This document shows, in pieces, positions 1-5,347 of a stretch of 9,826 bases of DNA (position 1 is its first letter; each line of letters begins with the position of its first letter). The notes beneath the pieces are model-generated. The model was not told where the DNA came from. It saw only the letters and a program-made list of their open reading frames with translations, and searched no databases. The translations under genes and the position numbers were made by a program. Source of the DNA: JAFARZ01 sp035651595 (GTDB lineage: Bacteria; Actinomycetota; Actinomycetes; Streptosporangiales; Streptosporangiaceae). Where the stretch lies: assembly GCA_035651595.1 (NCBI GenBank), contig DASRFJ010000005.1:1-9826 (forward strand), read 5' to 3'.

Positions 1-23
1 CCCGCTCCCCGCCCCCGCTCCCC
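1..23 (-). repeat. C-rich direct repeat, potential G-quadruplex on the minus strand
   Basis: The ten bases CCCGCTCCCC occur at 1-10 and again at 14-23. On the minus strand the tract reads as four G-runs (4, 5, 4 and 3 G) separated by the short loops AGC, C and AGC, which satisfies the usual G-quadruplex pattern. It sits at the window edge, so its relation to the upstream gene is unseen. Any role is inference. Confidence 0.55.
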
Positions 24-96
24 TGTGCGCGCCCGTTTTGCCGGATTTATACTGAAATATAGCCATTCCAGAACAGCCTCTGCGCGCGGCGTGTCG

Positions 97-127
97 CCCG
101 GTCCGGCTGTAATGCTGCCGGACCGGG
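97..127 (+). terminator. Perfect 11-bp stem-loop, possible terminator
   Basis: Arms 97-107 (CCCGGTCCGGC) and 117-127 are exact reverse complements around a 9-base loop (TGTAATGCT). Ten of the eleven pairs are G-C, so the stem is very stable. There is no T-run after it, but actinobacterial terminators often lack one. It most likely ends transcription arriving from a gene left of the window; it could also act on a leader transcript. The structure is seen directly, the function is inferred. Confidence 0.45.
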
Positions 128-182
128 GTCCCTATCGGAACATCTAGGTTCATTTCGGGCGCGTCGGTGGGTGGCCCAGATC

Positions 183-228
183 ATTGCGGACGCTTACCCC
201 CCGATCTGGGGGGGTAAGTGTCCGCAAT
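183..228 (+). terminator. 20-bp stem-loop, possible terminator or attenuator
   Basis: Arms 183-202 and 209-228 are complementary over 20 positions with one mismatch (G192 opposite T219) and a 6-base loop. In + strand RNA this mismatch is a tolerated G-U pair, whereas in minus strand RNA it is a C-A mismatch, so the hairpin is best formed by a rightward transcript. No T-run follows. With the stem-loop at 97-127 it makes a tandem pair, which could be a strong rightward terminator or a regulated leader of ychF. Confidence 0.45.
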
Positions 229-277
229 CATTCCGGATCGCCTCCCCGGGACGCCGCGAGCCGCGGAAGAGCGCGGT

Positions 278-291
278 CATGTCACGACATG
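278..291. promoter_or_regulatory. Dyad CATGTC-AC-GACATG, operator-like
   Basis: Two exact 6-base half-sites (CATGTC at 278-283, GACATG at 286-291) flank a 2-base centre. The spacing is too tight for a good RNA hairpin but typical of a site for a dimeric transcription factor. It lies about 110 bases upstream of the likely ychF -10 box, so it could be an activator site or belong to another, unseen promoter. No regulator can be named. Confidence 0.3.
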
Positions 292-399
292 CCGGATATT
301 TTGGCAGCCCGCACGGCGGGTGCCCGCAACATCGCTAGCCCTGGATCTCCACGTTAATCGGGGCCGTCATCGCCGGACGGTTGCGCTGCCGAGTTCGCC

Positions 400-405
400 T
401 AGACT
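400..405 (+). promoter_or_regulatory. Probable -10 box (TAGACT) of ychF, leaderless mRNA
   Basis: TAGACT matches the TANNNT -10 consensus of actinobacterial housekeeping promoters and ends 6 bases before the GTG start at 412, which would make the start codon the first transcribed base. There is no Shine-Dalgarno sequence between 395 and 411, which agrees with leaderless translation. The -35 region is poor: TTGCGC at 381-386 is only 13 bases from the -10, and bases near 375-380 (GGACGG) are a weak alternative. Confidence 0.5.
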
Positions 406-411
406 CGCGGG

Positions 412-1518
412 GTGAGCCTGTCCATCGGCATTGTCGGCCTGCCCAACGTCGGCAAGTCCACCCTGTTCAACGCCCTGACCCGGGCGAGCGCGCTCGCTGC
501 CAACTACCCGTTCGCGACCATCGAGCCGAACGTCGGTGTGGTCGGCGTCCCCGACCCGCGGCTGGCCGAGCTGGCGAAGCTGTACGACAGCGCCCGGATC
601 GTCCCGGCGTCGGTGCGCTTCACCGACATCGCCGGCCTGGTCCGCGGCGCATCCAAGGGCGAGGGCCTAGGCAATCAGTTTCTCGCGCACATCCGCGAGA
701 CCGATGCGATCTGCCAGGTAGTACGCGTGTTCACCGACCCCGACGTGACACACGTGGACGGCGATGTCTCGCCGGAACGCGACATCGAGACGATCATCAC
801 CGAACTGATCCTGGCCGACCTGCAGACCCTCGAGAAGGCGCTGCCCAGGCTCGCGAAGGAGACGAAGTTCGCCAAGGACCCCGAGCGGGTTCAAGCGGCC
901 CAGTCCGCGGCGTCGGCGCAGCAGGTCCTCGACAAGGGCGTCACGCTGTTCGCCGCGGCCCGCACCCCTGGCTCCGGCTTCACCGAGAACGACCTGGCCG
1001 CGGTCCGCGAGCTCCAGCTGCTGTCCGCCAAGCCGTTTCTGTACGTGTTCAACAGCGACCTGGCCGAACTCGCCGACGATGACCTGCGCAAGCGGCTGAC
1101 CGAACTGGTCGCGCCCGCGGAGGCGGTCTTCCTCGATGCGAAGACCGAGGCGGACCTCGCTGAGCTCCCCGAGGACGAGGCCGCCGAACTGCTGGCCGAG
1201 GCCGGCCTCGGCGAACCCGGCTTGGCGCAGCTAGCCCGGGCTGGCTTCCACGCGCTCGGCCTCCAGACGTTCCTCACCGCGGGTCCGAAGGAGTCCCGCG
1301 CCTGGGAGATCAGGCATGGTTCTACCGCGCCCGAAGCCGCGGGTGTGATCCACACCGACTTCCAGCGCGGCTTCATCAAGGCCGAGGTCGTCTCCTACGA
1401 CGACCTGATCGCCGCGGGGTCCGTGGCAGCGGCCCGCGCCGCCGGAAAGGCTCGCATCGAGGGCAAGGATTACGTAATGCAGGACGGGGACGTCGTCGAG
1501 TTCCGCTTCAACGTCTAG
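412..1518 (+). CDS. ychF: YchF, redox-regulated ribosome-associated ATPase/GTPase of the Obg family
   Basis: This is a full-length YchF/OLA1 family protein of 368 residues, the usual size. The N-terminal G domain shows the P-loop GLPNVGKST (residues 9-17), the G2/switch region in the conserved stretch NYPFATIEPN, and the G3 motif in TDIAGLV. A helical insertion follows, then the second half of the G domain, and a C-terminal TGS domain ending in DYVMQDGDVVEFRFNV. Family members bind ribosomes and prefer ATP over GTP, linked to an altered G4 motif of NxxE type; here the equivalent is N214-S-D-L217, so the usual glutamate appears to be leucine. The GTG start at 412 gives the conserved MSLSIGIVGLPNVG beginning and fits a leaderless transcript. 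It is a housekeeping gene and marks chromosomal DNA. The next gene begins 6 bases after the stop codon. Confidence 0.97.
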   Translation: MSLSIGIVGLPNVGKSTLFNALTRASALAANYPFATIEPNVGVVGVPDPRLAELAKLYDSARIVPASVRFTDIAGLVRGASKGEGLGNQFLAHIRETDAICQVVRVFTDPDVTHVDGDVSPERDIETIITELILADLQTLEKALPRLAKETKFAKDPERVQAAQSAASAQQVLDKGVTLFAAARTPGSGFTENDLAAVRELQLLSAKPFLYVFNSDLAELADDDLRKRLTELVAPAEAVFLDAKTEADLAELPEDEAAELLAEAGLGEPGLAQLARAGFHALGLQTFLTAGPKESRAWEIRHGSTAPEAAGVIHTDFQRGFIKAEVVSYDDLIAAGSVAAARAAGKARIEGKDYVMQDGDVVEFRFNV

Positions 1519-1524
1519 CGCGGC

Positions 1525-3213
1525 GTGAGCGGCCGCGTTCGGGCGTGGGTATCCGGACTCGCCGTTGCTGGTGCTTACGCGGCCCTTGGAATCGTTCCTT
1601 ACTGGAGTTACTGGAGCGCCGGCGGTGCCATGATCGCAGGCAAGGGCGGGGACCCGGCAACGGACGCCTGGTTCCTTGCCTGGGTGCCGTACGCGCTCAC
1701 CCACGGGCACAACCCGCTGGTGACCGACTGGGGCAACTACCCGGGTGGCGTCAACGCGGTCGCCAGCATCGGCATGCCGTTGCTCGGTGTGGTCGGCGCG
1801 CCGGTGACGTGGGCGTTCGGCGCGTTCGCGACCACGACGCTGTTCTACACGCTGGCGTTCCCGCTGTCCGCCATCGCCGGTTACGCGTTCGCGCGTGAGT
1901 GGGTGTCGTGGCGCCCAGCCGCGTTCGCGGCGGGGCTGCTCTACGGGTTCTCGCCGTACCTGGTGGCGCATGGGGGATCGCACCTGAACCTGGTGTTCGT
2001 GCCGCTGCCGCCGCTCATCATCCTGGCGCTGACCAGGATCGTCCGTGGCGCTCCGTGGCTGCGCTGGGGCCTGCTGCTCGGGACGCTGTGCGTCGCGCAG
2101 TTTCTGATCTCTGCCGAGGTACTGGCGTCCACGGTGATCATCGGGGCAATCGGTCTCGCCATCGCCACCGCGGTCGGCTGGCCGGCGGCCGCGGAGCGCT
2201 GGCGGCACGTGGCGCGCGCGATCGCGTGCGCGGTGACCGTCGCGGTCGTCTGCCTTGCCTTTCCGGCGTGGCTGATGCTAGCCGGGCCCGGGCACGTTAC
2301 CCGTCCGGTGCAGGACACGTCGCTGTATCGCGGCAACCTGCTCGCGCCGGTAGTCCCGGATTCGTCGATGTACTTCCGCACCGCGGATTCGGCGCGGCTG
2401 GCGAACACGTTCTCCGGCGGTACGAGCGAGAACGGGCTATATCTGGGGCTGCCGCTACTGGTCGTGCTCGTCGTCGGCGCCGTCCTGCTGTGGCGGCGCC
2501 CGGCGATGAAGATCGTCGCGCTGGCGACGGCGGCGGCGTTCGTCCTGTCGCTCGGGTCACGGCTCACCGTCGGGCACCATCTGGTACGCGCTGTCCCGCT
2601 GCCCGCCGCGATTTTCTACTACATCCCGGTTCTCGACAACACGATCGCGGCCCGGTACTCGCTTTATGTCATGCTGGGCGCCGCACTCATGTTCTCGCTG
2701 ATCCTCGAAGCCGCGCGAGGGGGCGCCGCGTGGTGGTGCGGCGCGCTTGCCATTGTGGTGCTGCTGCCGTTGGTCCCCGCCTGGCCGTTCTGGCTGCACG
2801 TCACGCAGCCGCCGTCGTATTTCTCTTCCGCCGTCGTGCGCGACCGGGTCCCGGCGGGGAGCGTCGTCGTCACCTACCCGTTTCCCTCGGACGACGACGC
2901 CGACCCGATGCTCTGGCAGGTCGCGGCCGGCCTGCGGTACAAGTCGCCGGGCGGTCGCTTCGTGATCCCGCCAGGCGAGCCGCCGCTCGCCCAGATACTC
3001 ATCGACCTGGGCGAGGGGATCGCGCCCGCCCAGACCCAGGCGCTCCGCGCGGGCCTGACCGCCCAGCTCCGTGCCTGGCACGTCCGCACCGTCCTGGTAC
3101 AGGTCAGCGGCGCCCGCCCCGCCCTTGTCCTGCCGTTCTTCGACTGGCTCCTCGCCCGCCCGCCGGATACCGTCACTGGCGGCATCGTCGCCTGGTACGG
3201 AACGACCGGCTAA
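1525..3213 (+). CDS. Polytopic membrane protein, GT-C glycosyltransferase-like
   Basis: A 562-residue integral membrane protein with roughly ten hydrophobic segments (for example residues 8-30, 80-122, 132-148, 154-172, 180-214, 230-253, 305-323, 329-345, 379-395 and 401-423), followed by a soluble C-terminal part of about 135 residues. After the first segment comes an extracytoplasmic loop with G42-D-P-A-T-D47 and then WFLAWVPYALTHGHNPL and NYPGGVN (about residues 49-77). This layout, an acidic motif in the first outer loop followed by many membrane spans, is that of GT-C enzymes that use polyprenyl-phosphate sugars, and similar uncharacterised actinobacterial proteins have the same loop. 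The exact donor and acceptor cannot be inferred. The GTG start lies 6 bases after ychF and no strong ribosome-binding site is seen, so translation may depend on ychF. TTACTGGAG occurs twice in tandem near 1599-1616, encoding YWS-YWS. Confidence 0.8.
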   Translation: MSGRVRAWVSGLAVAGAYAALGIVPYWSYWSAGGAMIAGKGGDPATDAWFLAWVPYALTHGHNPLVTDWGNYPGGVNAVASIGMPLLGVVGAPVTWAFGAFATTTLFYTLAFPLSAIAGYAFAREWVSWRPAAFAAGLLYGFSPYLVAHGGSHLNLVFVPLPPLIILALTRIVRGAPWLRWGLLLGTLCVAQFLISAEVLASTVIIGAIGLAIATAVGWPAAAERWRHVARAIACAVTVAVVCLAFPAWLMLAGPGHVTRPVQDTSLYRGNLLAPVVPDSSMYFRTADSARLANTFSGGTSENGLYLGLPLLVVLVVGAVLLWRRPAMKIVALATAAAFVLSLGSRLTVGHHLVRAVPLPAAIFYYIPVLDNTIAARYSLYVMLGAALMFSLILEAARGGAAWWCGALAIVVLLPLVPAWPFWLHVTQPPSYFSSAVVRDRVPAGSVVVTYPFPSDDDADPMLWQVAAGLRYKSPGGRFVIPPGEPPLAQILIDLGEGIAPAQTQALRAGLTAQLRAWHVRTVLVQVSGARPALVLPFFDWLLARPPDTVTGGIVAWYGTTG

Positions 3214-3271
3214 CGCGCCGCGTGGACTCTTGCGCCGCGCGAGATTTCATGCAAGAAATGGGCCGTGTGTG

Positions 3272-3300
3272 AATTAAGGGTGCAGATCTGGCGCCTTATT
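3272..3300 (+). terminator. Weak stem-loop after the membrane-protein gene
   Basis: AATTAAGG (3272-3279) can pair with CCTTATT (3294-3300) with one bulged T, and the loop contains the short palindrome CAGATCTG. A T-run lies at 3313-3317, about 13 bases beyond the stem rather than directly after it. It is the best terminator candidate for the ychF transcription unit, but a poor match to the classical form. Confidence 0.2.
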
Positions 3301-3365
3301 CGGCAGAGGGCCTTTTTCTAACATGGAAGCAATAACTCGTGTCCCTCTGGCCGCTTTAGTCACAC

Positions 3366-3531
3366 GGGTTCAAGCTTCTCGGTCGAGCCGGGCCGAGCCG
3401 CCGAGCGTTGCGCAGAGTACTCGCAGCACGCCTCCGAACGCGTGCGCCACGCCGCGTAAGAAATCCGTAAGCATCCCCTGACCTGGCATTTCGTCCCGAA
3501 ACGTGAACACGCTCCGAACGGGCTTGAACCC
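3366..3531. repeat. Distant 10-bp inverted repeat (GGGTTCAAGC / GCTTGAACCC)
   Basis: GGGTTCAAGC at 3366-3375 is the exact reverse complement of GCTTGAACCC at 3522-3531, 146 bases apart. The right copy overlaps the -35 hexamer of the promoter candidate at 3524-3554. A further GAACCCTG, shared with the right copy and its following bases (3526-3533), recurs at 3723-3730 just inside the next gene. Paired regulator sites or a transfer-related site are possible; chance cannot be excluded. Confidence 0.4.
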
Positions 3532-3554
3532 TGTCCGTGTCACCTTCGTATATC
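3524..3554 (+). promoter_or_regulatory. Candidate sigma-70-type promoter for the conjugation operon
   Basis: TTGAAC (3524-3529) and TATATC (3549-3554) are separated by 19 bases (18 if GTATAT is taken as the -10). Both hexamers are near consensus and stand out in this GC-rich background. Transcription would begin near 3561, giving an untranslated leader of about 148 bases before the start at 3709, which contains the stem-loop at 3667-3691. Confidence 0.45.
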
Positions 3555-3666
3555 AGGATGCAGGTTGGTTTGTCCGTGCAGATGTTCGTGGTGATTGTCT
3601 GTAACAGGTCACTCACTGAAGCCGTATGTCGCACAATGGACCACGAGACCGGCGCGAAGGGATGGG

Positions 3667-3691
3667 CCGCACCTAGGTTCACCAGGTGCGG
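3667..3691 (+). other. Perfect 8-bp stem-loop in the leader of the TcpC-like gene
   Basis: CCGCACCT (3667-3674) and AGGTGCGG (3684-3691) are exact reverse complements around the 9-base loop AGGTTCACC. AGGTGCG occurs again at 3702-3708, overlapping the ribosome-binding site, so the left arm could instead pair with the second copy and cover that site. This offers two exclusive folds, one hiding and one freeing the start region. The repeats are directly seen; a switching role is inference. Confidence 0.4.
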
Positions 3692-3699
3692 GAGCGTGC

Positions 3700-3704
3700 G
3701 GAGG
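3700..3704 (+). promoter_or_regulatory. Ribosome-binding site GGAGG that decides the TcpC-like start
   Basis: GGAGG lies 4 bases before the ATG at 3709 and 13 bases before the in-frame ATG at 3718. It favours 3709 over the upstream TTG at 3595, whose extra 38 residues look like translated non-coding sequence. A 6-bp stem-loop (GGTTCG at 3711-3716 with CGAACC at 3722-3727) follows the start codon immediately and could slow initiation. Confidence 0.5.
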
Positions 3705-3708
3705 TGCG

Positions 3709-4722
3709 ATGGTTCGCATGTCGAACCCTGGCGACAGAACGCAGTCGCCCGCCTACGGTGTGGCATCAGCTAGGCCCGTGGGCATCCACAGGGCGCATCG
3801 CGGTCCGGTGACCGACGAGTTCCGAGCACAAGAAATCTCCGGTGATGGCGCATGGGCGGGGGCCGGCGGCCGCTGGATCCTGTGGCCGCTGCGGGCGGTG
3901 CTGTGGGCGGCGCTGCTGGTCATAGCGGTTCGCGGCATTATGGCCATCGTTGCCGACGACACCTCGTCGGCCGCCAGCGGCTCGTCGCCGGCGCCCGCCT
4001 CGAGTCAGTTTCCCGTGACGCTCGCCGAGGCGTATGCGCTGGACTTCGGCCAGGCCTACCTCAACTTCGATCCGGCGACGCAGGCTCAGCGCGAGCAGGC
4101 GCTGGCCGCCTTCGTGCCGCCGAGCCTCGCTACCGCGGACCCCGACCTCGGCTGGAACGGATCGGGTCAGGCCCGTCTGGACTCAGAGCACGTGGCGGGC
4201 ATCAGCGTGCAAGACTCGCGGCACGCCGTGGTCAGCCTGCTGGCAACCGTCAGCGGGCAACTGATGGAGCTTGGCGTCCCGGTCTACGCGGCCGAAGGCG
4301 GCATGGTGGTGACCGGAGTGCCGGCCTGGCTATCCGCGCCGCAGGCAATTACACCGCCGTCGCCGGCTGCGGCGAGTCCGGATCCGGTCGCGCAAAGCGA
4401 GTTGATGAATCAGCTGCCCGCGTTTTTCCAGGCGTACGCGGGTGACGGCGGTCCATCGCTTAACCGATTTCTCGCGCCCGGCGTCTCGCTGACCGGCTTG
4501 GGCGGTGGTGTCGCCTTTGACTCGATTGCCGGTCTCGTGGTTCCGCACGGTGGCTCGAGCCGCGACATAACCGTAACGGTGGTATGGCAGGTGCTTAACC
4601 AGGGAAACCCGACGACCGCGAAACTCGCGATGTCATACCGCGTGTCGGTCGTCGACCTTCAAAGCGGTAAATGGTACGTAAAAGGGATCAGTGCGTCGAC
4701 TGAGGCGGTGGGAGGCCAATGA
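3709..4722 (+). CDS. TcpC-like conjugal transfer membrane protein
   Basis: The 337-residue product has a hydrophilic N-terminal tail of about 55 residues, one strong membrane segment (about 56-82, RWILWPLRAVLWAALLVIAV and following), a Ser/Ala/Pro-rich spacer, and two extracytoplasmic alpha/beta domains (about 106-207 and 226-337) joined by a Pro/Ala-rich link. One transmembrane helix followed by two NTF2-like domains is the plan of TcpC from Gram-positive conjugative elements, a VirB8-like scaffold subunit of the transfer channel. The second domain carries the typical ending, with strands DITVTVVWQV, KLAMSYRVSVVDLQSGKWYVKGI. Neighbouring TcpE-like and VirB4-like genes support the call. The start at 3709 was chosen for its GGAGG site; GTG at 3778 is an alternative. 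Its stop overlaps an ATG (ATGA at 4719-4722) that opens a doubtful 121-codon frame. Confidence 0.75.
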   Translation: MVRMSNPGDRTQSPAYGVASARPVGIHRAHRGPVTDEFRAQEISGDGAWAGAGGRWILWPLRAVLWAALLVIAVRGIMAIVADDTSSAASGSSPAPASSQFPVTLAEAYALDFGQAYLNFDPATQAQREQALAAFVPPSLATADPDLGWNGSGQARLDSEHVAGISVQDSRHAVVSLLATVSGQLMELGVPVYAAEGGMVVTGVPAWLSAPQAITPPSPAAASPDPVAQSELMNQLPAFFQAYAGDGGPSLNRFLAPGVSLTGLGGGVAFDSIAGLVVPHGGSSRDITVTVVWQVLNQGNPTTAKLAMSYRVSVVDLQSGKWYVKGISASTEAVGGQ

Positions 4723-5059
4723 CCTGGTCAGTGACGACCGGCGTCGGCGTGCCTGCGCAGCGTTGCCCTCGGGGCGCTCGTCGCACCACGATCCCGGCCC
4801 TGAGCCTCCGGCCTGAAGGCGCCGCCGGGCACAGGCGTGTCTCTACGCCGTTGCCACCGATCCCCGCGCCGATAGCGGCTCGCGTAGCCCTCACGCGGGC
4901 GCTCGCCGTCCCGCCTTCCGATCCGGCACCATCCCGATGCGCACGCGCATGGGCGCGTATAAGTACTCGGGAACTGTTCTGGTGGTCGAGCCGCAGCCCT
5001 TGCGATGGGCGCGCTCAGCAAGCTGCAAAAGGGTCAAATAATCCCGGAAGGGACGATTT
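4723..5059 (+). other. 337-base stretch inside the conjugation operon, doubtful coding potential
   Basis: A frame of 121 codons (4719-5084) starts with ATG overlapping the previous stop and has GGAGG three bases upstream, features usual for a coupled gene. Against it, the product is Arg/Pro/Ala-rich with no domain or membrane segment, about a quarter of its codons end in A or T with no clear bias, and it overlaps the next gene by 25 bases. A second frame (4937-5041, 34 codons) is equally unsupported. The stretch also holds ATGGGCGCG twice (4949-4957 and 5005-5013), a TATAAG hexamer at 4958-4963 without a good -35, and a hairpin over the next ribosome-binding site. It may be an untranslated intercistronic region, a decayed gene, or a fast-evolving small gene. 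Confidence 0.5.
5042..5053 (+). promoter_or_regulatory. Hairpin with GGAA tetraloop covering the ribosome-binding site of the small membrane protein
   Basis: TCCC (5042-5045) pairs with GGGA (5050-5053) around GGAA, a GNRA-type tetraloop. The purine-rich GGAAGGGA at 5046-5053, the only ribosome-binding site for the ATG at 5060, lies in this structure. The upstream GGG at 5031-5033 could compete for the CCC arm and open it. Small stem, so only a weak control is likely. Confidence 0.3.
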
Positions 5060-5314
5060 ATGTCTGCACACATCGCCGCGATGACCCCCGTCGCGCTCAG
5101 CACCCAGAATCTGGTCACCTATCTCCAGGGGCTCTTCGGGCCGCTGTTCCTCGGAATCGTCGGCATAGTCGCGATTTTCTTCCTATTCACGCGCGAAATC
5201 ACGCGATTCGTGCAGTTTATGGTGCTCGCCGTCGCGATCGGTGTCGTGTTCTACACGCCCGATATCGTCCAGTCGCTCGCCACGGGAATTGCCAAGGCGC
5301 TCGGAGTCCACTGA
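5060..5314 (+). CDS. Small two-span membrane protein, possible VirB2/TcpD-like pilin or channel subunit
   Basis: The 84-residue product has a short polar N-terminus, a first membrane segment at about 24-43 (GLFGPLFLGIVGIVAIFFLF), a short loop with two arginines (TREITRF, 44-50), and a second membrane segment at about 50-66 (FVQFMVLAVAIGVVFY), then a short tail. Two hydrophobic helices joined by a short positive loop, expected on the cytoplasmic side, is the layout of VirB2/TrbC pilins and of small Tcp-type transfer proteins, but no signal-peptide cleavage site is obvious. Its position between TcpC-like and TcpE-like genes supports a part in the transfer channel. The start has GGAAGGGA 6 bases upstream. 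I do not recognise a specific family, so the pilin assignment is from layout and context only. About a fifth of its codons end in A or T, more than in the later part of the cluster. Confidence 0.7.
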   Translation: MSAHIAAMTPVALSTQNLVTYLQGLFGPLFLGIVGIVAIFFLFTREITRFVQFMVLAVAIGVVFYTPDIVQSLATGIAKALGVH

Positions 5315-5347
5315 CCTCCATTCCTGATTTATAAGGAGCCTGAACCA

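Larger units (their letters stand above)
1..411. other. Non-coding leader upstream of ychF
   Basis: I find no convincing gene here; a 65-codon frame from 218 runs into ychF in another frame and looks like chance. The stretch holds a C-rich repeated tract (1-23), an AT-rich patch around 45-65 with a good -10-like hexamer TATACT at 48-53 but no clear -35, two strong stem-loops (97-127 and 183-228), a 14-base dyad (278-291), a small CCCGC/GCGGG stem-loop at 308-320 and the probable ychF -10 box at 400-405. The density of inverted repeats suggests the end of an upstream transcription unit plus the control region of ychF. Confidence 0.7.
3214..3708. other. 495-base gene-free spacer between the ychF unit and the conjugation cluster
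   Basis: No convincing gene is present. A 52-codon frame at 3323-3481 has no ribosome-binding site and unbiased third codon positions, and frames on the minus strand look like chance. The first part (about 3240-3360) is unusually AT-rich for this DNA. It contains the self-complementary CAGATCTG, a 5-base T-run at 3313-3317, the small stem TTTCG/CGAAA at 3489-3501, an inverted repeat (3366-3375 with 3522-3531), a promoter candidate and an 8-bp stem-loop at 3667-3691. I see no tRNA, integrase, or direct repeat long enough to be an attachment site. Confidence 0.7.

Noticed and set aside
1231..2208. Open frame of 325 codons on the minus strand
   Set aside because: It spans the end of ychF and the start of the membrane protein in antisense and encodes an Arg/Gln/Asp-rich sequence without features.
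3323..3481. 52-codon frame on the + strand in the AT-rich spacer
   Set aside because: No ribosome-binding site, no third-position bias, no hydrophobic segment or motif.
3361..3540. tRNA-like T-arm motifs (GGTTCAA and its complement), possible tRNA attachment site
   Set aside because: The bases flanking the TTCAAGC loops do not form a five-base-pair T stem on either strand and no acceptor or anticodon arms are found.
3595..3708. Upstream TTG start that would lengthen the TcpC-like protein by 38 residues
   Set aside because: No ribosome-binding site at 3595, and the extra residues cover the stem-loop region; the ATG at 3709 has GGAGG.
3356..3766. 136-codon frame on the minus strand in the spacer
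   Set aside because: Overlaps the TcpC-like start, the promoter candidate and both stem-loops; composition looks non-coding.
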